Below are positions 20,188-30,100 of a stretch of 64,000 bases of DNA, one piece after another. The stretch spans positions 1 through 64,000 of the forward strand of contig NC_042509.1 in assembly GCF_003054445.1 (NCBI RefSeq), in the 5' to 3' direction. The stretch comes from Pichia kudriavzevii. Taxonomy: Eukaryota; Ascomycota; Pichiomycetes; Pichiales; Pichiaceae. Position numbers and translations under genes: made by a program. The first letter of the stretch is position 1. Each line of letters begins with the position of its first letter. Under the pieces are notes generated by a model that saw nothing but the letters and a program-made list of their open reading frames with translations, was not told the DNA's origin and ran no database searches.

Positions 20188-22563
20188 CTAACCTCGAATA
20201 TAATCCGTCAGGTCAGATATCCTTAGAACACCCCTGAATTTCTCACCGTCTGTAGTATCTTCACATACGAAAAGGTTGGTGACGAGCATCTTCTCCATCA
20301 AATCATAAGTAGACAATAGTGGATATCGGCTGTTGACAATAAATAGCTCCTTTCTAGATTTCATATACCTGCTTAGGTTAAGTACAGCAGTATTATTTAC
20401 CTCACTTTCCGGGCTTGAAAAAGAAATAAGGGTTGAGTCCGAATGGCCGTTTAATCTAACTAAACGATCAATACTGGCATAATCTACAAACCCAACAAGT
20501 GAGCGATTGTGTACGGATTGCAGAACAACAAAACCATCATTGTTTATAAGCTCTTTTTCAAAGTTATTATCTTCAATTATCTGATCTAGCTTTTTAATAA
20601 ACTCTTTTATCTGAATAAGTTCATCATAGTAGACAATACGATTCTTACTTTCCTTTAGAGCACCTAATATAGCCACATCAGAGAATGGCGAAAGCTTCAA
20701 AGATTCAACTGTTTCCGGCGCCAAATAGTTCTTATGAGTCTTAGACAACCACATCTCATAAAATCCTCTACTATCGAAAAGTTCAACAATCGACTTAGCA
20801 ACCACAACACCCATCATCAATGGAATCAAGTAGGTTACAGCTCCCGTGATCTCAAAAACAATAACTACAGCTGCAACAGATGTATTAGTGACACCAGCAA
20901 AAAATGACGCAGCTCCAACAATTGCATAAGAACCAGGAGACACACAGTTTCTCTTCTCTTGGAAACATTGTGCAAAAATGTCACTCCCTAGGTGAATTTG
21001 AAATAGTTCAACTATTCTTCCAATGATTCGGCCTATTAAACCACCAATGACTAACGATGGTAATAAGATGCCGCCTGGAATGTCCAAAGTGTATGCAAGG
21101 TTAGATTGAATAAATATAACGACCAAATAGTAGATGAGTTCTAACGTTTCGTGTTTAGCTGTACAGACGGATTGGCTATTATTATTACTTTTATTTGGAT
21201 CTGTACAATCATGAAATAATGTAACTAGCAAATCATTCATCGTCAAGTCGCTGAACTTTAATGGATATAGAATAGTTGTTGTGATAGTTGCAAGCAGGGT
21301 AATTTCCGCTATTGGATGATCTAACAGATATTGAATGGCTTTAGAATCCGAGAAGCATTTACTCGATTTTCTAAACTCTGTTAGTCTCAACTGTAGGCTA
21401 TTAAAGGCCAATGAAAGAAATCCACAAATAAGACCGACAAAAAGATATGGTATCAATTCCAAGAGAACATAACCATTTGCAAGATCCACCGTAAATGCCT
21501 TATTGATTGTTATCTTCTTGAAGGGATGGACTTTGAAAAAAATAAATGTTGCAATTGTAGAGCACACAAACCCATTCCACATAAGCATATGAAATCGTTT
21601 ACCGAGTTTCAATTTTTCCAAAGAGAAAAGCAGCCCTCCGATTGGTGCACCAAACGCTAACGAGATACCAATTACAAATCCAATAGAGAGAAATTCTCTT
21701 CTGACCACCTCGTTGTTTAGGTTGTTGAAAATGTGGAACTGGCCTGACAGGAAGTTCAAAAAAAAGTTGATAACACCGCATGATATATGAATCAATGGAC
21801 CTTCATAGCCCAACAACAACCCTCCACATGCAACAATGAATATTAGAGAGACGTACTTTTTCAAAATAATACTCCAATTCAAGAAATCATTATTAACTGC
21901 ACCTGCAATGATAGCCATCAATTCACTGATCCCACTTTTAACAATCCAAGAGTTTGCGGAAGAGATCATTAGACCAAGAAATGATAATACAACAGTGCAT
22001 ATGAGCACTATGACAAGATCTGCAAAGGATTTCGCCATGCCACGATGATTCCCCCCATACAATTTCCAGCTAGATGGCTCACAAGCTGAACGAACTTTAA
22101 AGACGTCGGTTGAGCAATATCCGTATTTTATATCATTCAACCAGGTGGAGGACCAATCTAAAAATATTGCTAGAAGTGATAATGTAACACTAGCCAATAT
22201 GATAATAGGCCATTGATTGTATCGGTTGACAAATCGATCCAATACAGAGCTTGACGATTCCACTCTGTGGAGGTTTTCATTTTGCCTAAGCTTGTCAAGT
22301 TTTCCCCAAGGAATAATTTGCCCATCTAAATATTCACCCTCATTGAATATTTCCTTACCGATGGCCTTGGCATTGGGTTCTGAAGATGCCGTTTCTTCTC
22401 TAAACGTTACTACGGGAACTGTACTCGGAAAAGATTTAAACAGGTCTTCATCTGTTGGGTATAACTTTGTCACTTCCTCATTCATGACAAAATAACCAAC
22501 TAACTCTTTCTTGTCGTATATCTTTGCACACATTGAAAGAGTTGTCATTCTTGTCTCATCCAC
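20188..22563 (-). CDS. GEF1: CLC chloride transporter, divergent Gef1-type
   Basis: The 791-residue protein has the CLC architecture: the Gef1/CLC-3-type leader WLNDIKYGYCS, about eleven hydrophobic segments, and two CBS domains at the C-terminal end (about 590-785). The gating glutamate is kept in GYEGPLIH (about E253), and GAASFFAGVTNTSVAAVVIVFEITG is well conserved. The first selectivity-filter motif, normally GSGIPE or GSGISE, reads KSGISE near residue 208 and lacks the usual preceding alanine/glycine residues. Yeast Gef1 is a Cl-/H+ exchanger of the Golgi and endosomes that supports copper loading of Fet3. Length fits (779 in yeast). The filter change makes this either a diverged ortholog or a second CLC paralog. 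Confidence 0.82.
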   Translation of the reverse strand: MDETRMTTLSMCAKIYDKKELVGYFVMNEEVTKLYPTDEDLFKSFPSTVPVVTFREETASSEPNAKAIGKEIFNEGEYLDGQIIPWGKLDKLRQNENLHRVESSSSVLDRFVNRYNQWPIIILASVTLSLLAIFLDWSSTWLNDIKYGYCSTDVFKVRSACEPSSWKLYGGNHRGMAKSFADLVIVLICTVVLSFLGLMISSANSWIVKSGISELMAIIAGAVNNDFLNWSIILKKYVSLIFIVACGGLLLGYEGPLIHISCGVINFFLNFLSGQFHIFNNLNNEVVRREFLSIGFVIGISLAFGAPIGGLLFSLEKLKLGKRFHMLMWNGFVCSTIATFIFFKVHPFKKITINKAFTVDLANGYVLLELIPYLFVGLICGFLSLAFNSLQLRLTEFRKSSKCFSDSKAIQYLLDHPIAEITLLATITTTILYPLKFSDLTMNDLLVTLFHDCTDPNKSNNNSQSVCTAKHETLELIYYLVVIFIQSNLAYTLDIPGGILLPSLVIGGLIGRIIGRIVELFQIHLGSDIFAQCFQEKRNCVSPGSYAIVGAASFFAGVTNTSVAAVVIVFEITGAVTYLIPLMMGVVVAKSIVELFDSRGFYEMWLSKTHKNYLAPETVESLKLSPFSDVAILGALKESKNRIVYYDELIQIKEFIKKLDQIIEDNNFEKELINNDGFVVLQSVHNRSLVGFVDYASIDRLVRLNGHSDSTLISFSSPESEVNNTAVLNLSRYMKSRKELFIVNSRYPLLSTYDLMEKMLVTNLFVCEDTTDGEKFRGVLRISDLTDYIRG

Positions 22564-22817
22564 GTATATAACTTTCTCTTACCAACTTGCTAATTCATGA
22601 AGGCCGCGCTTTAGTAAGTAAAAAAAAAAAAAGTTTGACCATAATCGGCAAAAAATAAACATTCTCTATTCACGAGTCAGTATTTATTTGTTTTTATTAG
22701 GTATATAATGTTTGTTTTTCTTTTTTTTTCTTTTGAATAGATACAGTTATCTGACAAGTAGTATTCAATCGGACTTTTTAGTACCTTGAAAGGAACATTT
22801 ATAAACCATCAAATAAT

Positions 22818-23735
22818 ATGTTGAGGACAGCTAGATCGCTACCATCACTCCGCCTTCTTTATCAGTCTGAAATAAAATCTTTACACGAACCTGTTAAAGC
22901 AGCTACAACTTACGCTTTCAAATCAGGGGACTTGTTCCATACTCAGACAAAGTTATCAGTGAGACATGTTCATCAAACTTCTAAGAAGGAAACAATTCTT
23001 CTCGATATTTCCTCTCATAAGGGGAAATATACATCAATGAATCTACAAGGTTTGAAAATGGAATGTAGAAAAAGAGGTTTGAAGGTTTCTGGTCGTAAGA
23101 TTGACCTAGTTCAAAGACTCATTGCACAAGAGCAATCAGGTATTGAGAATTCAAGAGCATATTCTGGGCTTTCTGAGCAACATTCTAGTGATCGTTCTAT
23201 ATTACCACTAGAAGTGAAAAAGCAAAGTAGTGCTAAGTTGTCGAAAAAGGCTGAAGTTAAGAGTGGAAAGTCAGGGAAAACTAAAACGAATGAACAATCA
23301 ATAACAGCTTCAAAAACTAGATTGTCGAAGAAAAGCACATCAAAAAATGAAAATGCCAAGGGTCAACTTAGCTCTCAAGAGGCAAATACCCGCTCAGATA
23401 CCACACTCGAAGCTGAACAAGAAAAGCATCGCCTACAGAGCGCAATAAGCAATGCAGCGTTTTCTGTTACCAACCAGCACATTGTTTCAAATGTTCTCAA
23501 AAAAGCCAACGAACAATCTAAAGAGCAAATTATTGAAAAATCTAAGAAACAGATAAAAGCAAGGGCCAAAGAACAACAAAGAACACACTACGAACAAAGC
23601 CAACGGAAACACTACAACGAAACTAAAACACGTGAAGAAAACCAGCATGAGAATGTCAGACTGACAAATAGAGACATAGGATTCTTATCTGCGTTTGGTG
23701 TCTCTACTGTGGCATGGTGGTCTATGAAGGAATGA
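22818..23735 (+). CDS. AIM34: SAP-domain mitochondrial protein, Aim34-like
   Basis: The 305-residue product has an N-terminus suited to mitochondrial import (MLRTARSLPSLRLLYQS). A SAP motif at about residues 74-100 (MNLQGLKMECRKRGLKVSG then KIDLVQRLI) is a DNA/RNA-binding helix-extended loop-helix. A low-complexity Lys/Gln/Glu-rich linker follows at 105-285, and the protein ends in a short hydrophobic segment with WW (FLSAFGVSTVAWWSMKE). SAP domain plus a C-terminal hydrophobic WW end is the layout of yeast Aim34 (198 residues). The linker here is longer by about 100 residues. Role unknown beyond altered mitochondrial inheritance in yeast. The call rests on layout, not alignment. Confidence 0.65.
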   Translation: MLRTARSLPSLRLLYQSEIKSLHEPVKAATTYAFKSGDLFHTQTKLSVRHVHQTSKKETILLDISSHKGKYTSMNLQGLKMECRKRGLKVSGRKIDLVQRLIAQEQSGIENSRAYSGLSEQHSSDRSILPLEVKKQSSAKLSKKAEVKSGKSGKTKTNEQSITASKTRLSKKSTSKNENAKGQLSSQEANTRSDTTLEAEQEKHRLQSAISNAAFSVTNQHIVSNVLKKANEQSKEQIIEKSKKQIKARAKEQQRTHYEQSQRKHYNETKTREENQHENVRLTNRDIGFLSAFGVSTVAWWSMKE

Positions 23736-23918
23736 TATTACTATCCTATCAAGTTGCCTCCTTAAACGCTCCTTAAGAGGATTCTAATGAGTTTTACTTT
23801 CTACTCGTTTTTTTAGTTCTTTGAAGTGCTTTTTTTATGTATTTATTATTCTTTAAGTTATCTAACAAAACAAAAAGATATAACGTCTACAAAGAGATAA
23901 ATCGCTGATTAGCGGAAT

Positions 23919-25373
23919 TTAGTAGAGGTACATATTGTCAACACAGCCATAGCCTGCAGCAACACCACCTTCATTACTTGAACTAGTTTTCGATCTCAGT
24001 AGATGGCCACAAACCTGGTTATCAATAATTTCACCAGTATTTTCATTGAACAGATAACTACCGAATACACCCAACTCTGAAACTATGCCATCGTTCAACA
24101 CTTCACCGTTTCTTAATATTAGATTTTCATGGATTTTAGGATTAATCAGTTCCATCAAAATATATGCTTCCCATTCATTTTCTTGGATAGATTTAAGAAA
24201 CAATGGTATTTCTTCCTTATAGATATTATTGCCCCCACCCTCTCTTTGTGGTTTTAACACAAACTTTTCCGGGCTTTCAAATGCTAACTTCTTGGCTAGA
24301 CTACCATCTTCACTATCATCCAACGGATAGATCTTACAGAATGAATCGCCTAGCGACTCAATTTCCTTATCATTTAAGAATAGTGATAGATTGTCCTGCT
24401 TAGTTAATAGCTGTTGTACTTTTTTTGAGCCGCTCAATTGGGTCAACAGGGAAGGACACTTGATGGCTAAAGTGGATTCGAGCATGCTTCTACATCTCCA
24501 TGTTTCTGGTAAATCAAATTCTGCTGGTCCATATGCCGATCTGTAATAAACGACAGATACTTCATACCCCTGATAAAACAATTTACGACTGTTTGGATCG
24601 ATATGAACCAACCTCGAGACACTTGGCAATTCCACCCTTTTAGTGAGAACATTGAATTCATTGAGTAAATTATATTCGATGCTTCTCTGGTCAAATGCGT
24701 TCCTTTCAGATGGCTGGACAACCATTAGAACAATTGACTTGTTTTCCCCTTTTAAGTACTTGTCATTGTAATATTTAACCCCAGAATGAAGTCCTCGTGC
24801 CAATTTTTTATCACTTTCACTTATTGGTAGCTCGTTTTCTTCATAGTATTGGGATAGTGGCACACCAGTGTAGGCACCTATTTTGTTTAAGTAAGTGTGT
24901 GCTTGGCCAACCTTTGGACTCAATCCACCAAACGAAACACTCACAGTGTTATATTCCACCTGTTTTATTAAGTTCAAGGTCTCATCATACATATAGTCCG
25001 ATCTCGTCAAAGCAAGAGAAACATCTTGAGGAATACCTTTTTCCAGAGCCTTTTGGTAACAATCCCATAGTTTTCCAGTAAAAGGTTTATCATGAATTGA
25101 TAACTTCTCAATGATACCCTCCAACCATTTTTTCTCAGAAACAACGTTAGCATATAGTTTATTGTAGCTTTTCTGAATATCGTAACTTTTTTCAAATTGT
25201 TTCCGTGGAAACGGCGTTGGGAATATAGTAATAGGTGCCAGAACGGGTTCGTAGTCCTTGTATGGAGCAGGTGGATACATTACTAAGCCATTTGATAATC
25301 CGAATTGGCTCACTTCATGGACTAGTTCTTGCAACTTTTGGTCATTTAAAACCGGGAAATCCTTCTGGGTCAT
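23919..25373 (-). CDS. GSH2: Glutathione synthetase
   Basis: This 484-residue protein is a eukaryotic-type glutathione synthetase (yeast Gsh2 is 491). The ATP-grasp glycine-rich loop is visible as LKPQREGGGNNIY at about residues 373-386. The upstream substrate segment SFGGLSPKVGQAH and the conserved EYNLLNEF and RSAYGP stretches are also present. It joins glycine to gamma-glutamylcysteine with ATP to make glutathione in the cytosol. All expected regions are in place and nothing is truncated. The gene converges with the AIM34-like gene, 183 bp apart, and its upstream side opens onto the 1.8-kb gene-free interval. Confidence 0.96.
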   Translation of the reverse strand: MTQKDFPVLNDQKLQELVHEVSQFGLSNGLVMYPPAPYKDYEPVLAPITIFPTPFPRKQFEKSYDIQKSYNKLYANVVSEKKWLEGIIEKLSIHDKPFTGKLWDCYQKALEKGIPQDVSLALTRSDYMYDETLNLIKQVEYNTVSVSFGGLSPKVGQAHTYLNKIGAYTGVPLSQYYEENELPISESDKKLARGLHSGVKYYNDKYLKGENKSIVLMVVQPSERNAFDQRSIEYNLLNEFNVLTKRVELPSVSRLVHIDPNSRKLFYQGYEVSVVYYRSAYGPAEFDLPETWRCRSMLESTLAIKCPSLLTQLSGSKKVQQLLTKQDNLSLFLNDKEIESLGDSFCKIYPLDDSEDGSLAKKLAFESPEKFVLKPQREGGGNNIYKEEIPLFLKSIQENEWEAYILMELINPKIHENLILRNGEVLNDGIVSELGVFGSYLFNENTGEIIDNQVCGHLLRSKTSSSNEGGVAAGYGCVDNMYLY

Positions 25374-27191
25374 ACTTCGGAAGTTTGAGGTGCTTAGATA
25401 TCCGTGTTGAAGAGATAGTTCCTGCAGAAATGTTACTCAGTACAGTCAGTTCTTAAGCAATTTCGTTGATAAAATCCACGTTAAATTAACATGTCCGAAA
25501 TAGGAATTAGTTTCCCAGCTGTGGCGCTCAAGCATTTGGTTTTTAAGTTTCTGTTTTCGGACTCAACTGAATTATGAGTACTCCAGTGATTTTTCTTTGA
25601 AATCTCTGCAATTTTACCCTCAGATTTTGTGGGGAAACTGCGATACTATACTGTGCTGATCACAGAACTTGTCAAGGGAGTAATAATATTGTGACTTTAG
25701 CATTCGGTGCAACTGTTTAGCCTTCCCAATAAGTGGCAAGTTTTGGTAGCCCACTATTTCCACAGAAGCGTTTTGGCAAAAAAAAAAGGAAAAATCCCTA
25801 ATGTACTTTTTCTCTTAAACTTCTTGTGACTTTTTGCACAAGCATTCAAATTTTGCTTCCATCATAAAATGTCTTCACACTGTAGGTTTTCCCCCATCAG
25901 TCAGTAAGTAAAATACCGTGTCCCAGCTAATTATTAGATCATAATCATATCCTTGTCAACACAAGATTGTCAGTTTGCACAATAATTGCTACTATTTGAT
26001 GTTTTTGATTATTAGTGAACTAGTTTATTCTTATCACGAAGTGCTTCAATATTACATGGCCGGGATTGCTCCTTTGAAGTCTTAGTTGGTCGTTTTGTCA
26101 TTGTATAATTAGAGCTTCTAATAGATTTTGGTATATACAGTGAGGTACAGAGACATATTCCAACACACATTTTTCATGTTTGAAAGGTACTTGTGTATGG
26201 AAATTGAGTGCATACAAGTTTATATCGTATCCCAAACATGTTTGAGAAAACTTCCAGCTAACAGCCAACTGTATTTAATAATATTTGGTATCTATAATAG
26301 TGTTGATGTTCCTACCAATCGTGTTTCATTGCTGTAAATTAAAGGTACGAATTCTCCTGCTTTTGAAAGAAAACACTAGTTTGTTCAGTGAAGTAGGTAG
26401 ATTACTAATTTGTGTCAAAAATACTTCCGAGGAAACTAAACCGGACCTATTTATGTACTAACGTTTTGCATTTCAAACAACCTTTAGCACCCATTGCCCA
26501 TTAAAACTTATTTTTGCTAGAAAATACTATGGATGCATCCGTTAGATGTGAAATAGGTTGTTCATAAAGCATCCTGTGTTAACACAGAATATGCTTTCCA
26601 TTTTACATTGATGCTCTCGAATATACATAATTTTGGAATCAATCATCAACATAAGTACTTGCATTGCCCACTTCACTCTATAGCTAGGTAATATGTGCCT
26701 TTTTCTTTTAGTACCATAAAGATTGATACCAGATTGCTCCCACTATAAAACAGTCAAATCTACTGTTTATTGAGTCGTCATACAACAGGCAGATGGAAAA
26801 AAAAAATTAGTTATACTCAATCATCAAAAACTGTAATCACTATCAGTTAAAGTGGAGTTTTTCAGGTGCAGAAAACTCAAACTTCTCAAGAGCTCATCCT
26901 ATAAGTAATGATTCTCTCTAAAGTCTCCGGATACAGTATTCATTCAAACTGGTAAATTCAGTCTCAACACGTAATCGACGCGGCGCAAAGAGTTACGAAG
27001 ACGAGATCCGTGCACCAATTCCACCACGTATAACTTTTTTTTTTTTCCAATGTTATGGTGGTAGAGCATGCCAGTTTGAACTGATGAAAAGGACCTATAC
27101 TTGCCCTGACCACATAGTCAAGAGCACTCAGGTAAGGACCGATCCTGTCACGATATCCAGCTTTGATTCTGGGCTTCCCTTGTGAATAAGT
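25374..27191. other. Long gene-free interval, GSH2 / NUP divergent
   Basis: These 1.8 kb are unusually long for this compact genome. The largest open frame (26128-26337, 69 codons) shows no motif and no coding-like composition. A GTAAGT at 25904-25909 and a perfect TACTAAC at 26456-26462, with an AG at 26486-26487, could mark an intron of a non-coding or 5'-UTR transcript. No tRNA or known small RNA could be supported. A T-rich run lies near 27030-27046. The rest is AT-rich and featureless to the eye. Confidence 0.5.
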
Positions 27192-30100
27192 ATGTCGTTT
27201 TCTGTATCCCAGGTCCCAGGATTAACCAGCGATCCATTTCATGATGCAAGCACAATCAATTCAAACGTTTTGAGTGCCAATAAGAGCAATCCAGCTACCG
27301 TCAATTACAATATCCAAAGGTCTGAAATACAAAGAAGAAGAGCAGCGAGAAATAGTATGTTGAATCGTCCTATGGGCAATAGTTACATTGGCTCATTCCC
27401 ATTTTTTGGCGGCTCAAATGCAAACAATCAGTCTTTAATCAACAAGAAGGACTCTGTCGTTACAGACCTGAGTCATTTACCGTTATCTACCTCCTCTCCA
27501 ATCGATTTAGCTCAACAGTGTGTTAATGCTCAGATTGAAAAGGACAATTCCACTCCGACTTTGTACGAGGTTTTTTCAGCTTATGTTGTGGACAACTACA
27601 ATTTCAATCCTAACCAAACAAAAAATCCGTTTAGCAGATTCGAGAAGGTTAGTTTTTTCAGTATACCGGAGAAGTTATTAGACAAGAACAGTGATTCTCT
27701 GGTGACTAATATGGGTGTATTTCCAGAAATACAAAGGGCTTGGTTAAGTCTTGATAGTAAATTGTACATATGGAACTACAACGCCTCGTTAACAGACCAA
27801 GAATTTGATACAATTGACGATTTTGAAGGAACAATTTTAAAGTGTGCATTAGTCAGACCTAAAAAGGACGTTTTTGTGGAATCTGTAAACTACCTTATAA
27901 TTGTTGCAACTTCCAAAGAAATGAAAATCTTAGCATTAGAGTATAGCCCAGATAGCAAAAAACTTGAGGTTTCAGATACAAAAATGTCAGTTTCTGTACA
28001 CGGATTGATTGTTAATCAAATTGTTTGTTTGGAATATACCAATGACATATTTTTTTCTGGTGCAGGCTCGAGCGATTGTGTTTGGAAGTTAAATTATTCT
28101 AACACTCATGACTGGTTTTCTAAAAACATATCCAAAGAACAAGTGACCAATTCTTCATTCTCTTCATCTTTATCTGGTATCCCTATATTAAATTGGCTTA
28201 ATGATTCCACTAGCTCAAAAACGGAGTTCGTGGTAGACCTCAAAATCGATCAATCAAGGAAAATTCTCTACACTCTATCTTCTAATTCGATAATAAAGGC
28301 ATATAAATTGCAATTTAAAAATGGTAAAGTTGTTCTAGGGCAACCACTAATTAAAAGAATCTCTCATCTGTTGAAGGAATTATCAACCACTTCAATTAAC
28401 ATTCGATCTAGTTTGCTCAGATCCAATCTAAAACTTATTAATATATTCCCTGTTACTGACAAGGAAAACACAAGTTTGTTTTTAACTGCTGTTGCATCAA
28501 ACGGTGTTAGGTTCTATCTAAATGGAAGCACATTATATGGCGATAGGCTAACCCTAACGACTAATTTTGTCAAGTTCCCTCCAATTGATCTAAAGCTTTA
28601 CGAAACAATTGAAAAGAGAAAAGAAAAGATGATTAGTCAAAACCAAAATATTGATGAAGCTCAAATAATGCCAGCCCCACAAATGCATAACAATAGGTCT
28701 TCATTCTATAGCCGCTCTTCACAAAAATCTGGCGTCAACGCAGATCCATATTTTCCTTCAACATACCAGAATAATTTGAACATCAACAACAGAGACAACG
28801 ATAAATCCATTACTAAATCATTTGCAGCTCCATTGATTTCTATCGAAGAGTTAAAAGATGCACAGGAAAAATCACTATTATTACACAACACTTCACATAC
28901 ATTAATTATTTCACCAGGTATATTTATTGGGTTCTCCAAGGACTTGGGATTATATACGAGCACACCGGATTACGGAGTTTTAAAGAAATCTTCTCAGTAT
29001 GTTGAGGATTTTGAGATATTCGAGAAGTATTCCGAAGTTTTTGATATTGTCCAGCTAACATCCTCATTTAAAACCACTAATAGTCCCAAAGGATATGCTA
29101 ATGAGTTTGCCTCGCAGTATACTGATGAACCATTAGAATTTGCTGTATTGACCAATAATGGTATTGTTGTCTATAGGTATAGAACCCCAGATTTGATTCT
29201 GGAAGATTCTATGAACGATTCAGTTTTTAAACAATTTGCTTCCAAGTATGGCTACGATGAAGCTTGTTCTACAATGCTATTTTTAGCCTGCAAATACGAC
29301 AAATCAGAAACTTTCAGAAACATCGCTACTAAGTACTTTATCACTGGTGGTCAAAACTCAAAACTAGACAAGGCTCTCTCTCCTGTTATTGATAATGTAG
29401 AACCAAGTGACAGGTTTTTCGCAGTGCTGATCTTGTTTTCCAGATTAATCAGAGGTATTTGGAATAAAGAGGTGTTCAAATTGAGACCCGAAGTCAAATT
29501 CGATAAGTTTGGTTATGTCGATACAAAGTCTTTGAACTCCATTAAGACGGATAAACACATACTACTAGAGAGTTTGAATATCAAGAAGCAGGAACTTGAA
29601 TATCTTTTGTGCTCGATTTTAATTATAATCAAGTTTTTTGAAGAGAATAGAAATATTATTCCTGGATTATCTAAGGATATAAACAGTCAAGGTGAAAACA
29701 CCTCCTGGAAGGGCAAAGCCACTGAAGTGTGTGTTCAAGCTGAGCAAATTTGTTTTGATTCCATTTCTAAATTCCTCAATATAGTTAAAGAAGGCCTATC
29801 TTTCCTAACGATATTACTAGAAGAAACCGAAAGTGAAAGCCTAACGTCACATGAAAATTTCAAGAGTATCATTTCATTCCTACCCATCCAAGCTCAAGTG
29901 GATTTAAGTTGTATAACTTTCAGTGATTTTTTTGCGAAATCTGATATCAACGTCTCGAGATTGATAAAGGATTTACTGTCTTGCATTATAAACAAGAGCA
30001 TCTCACAAGGTAATTCTGTTGAGTTAGTCTCCAACACTTTGCAGGAAAAATGTGGGTATTTTTGTTCAACAGGCGATGTTCTTATTTTTAAGGCGGTTGA

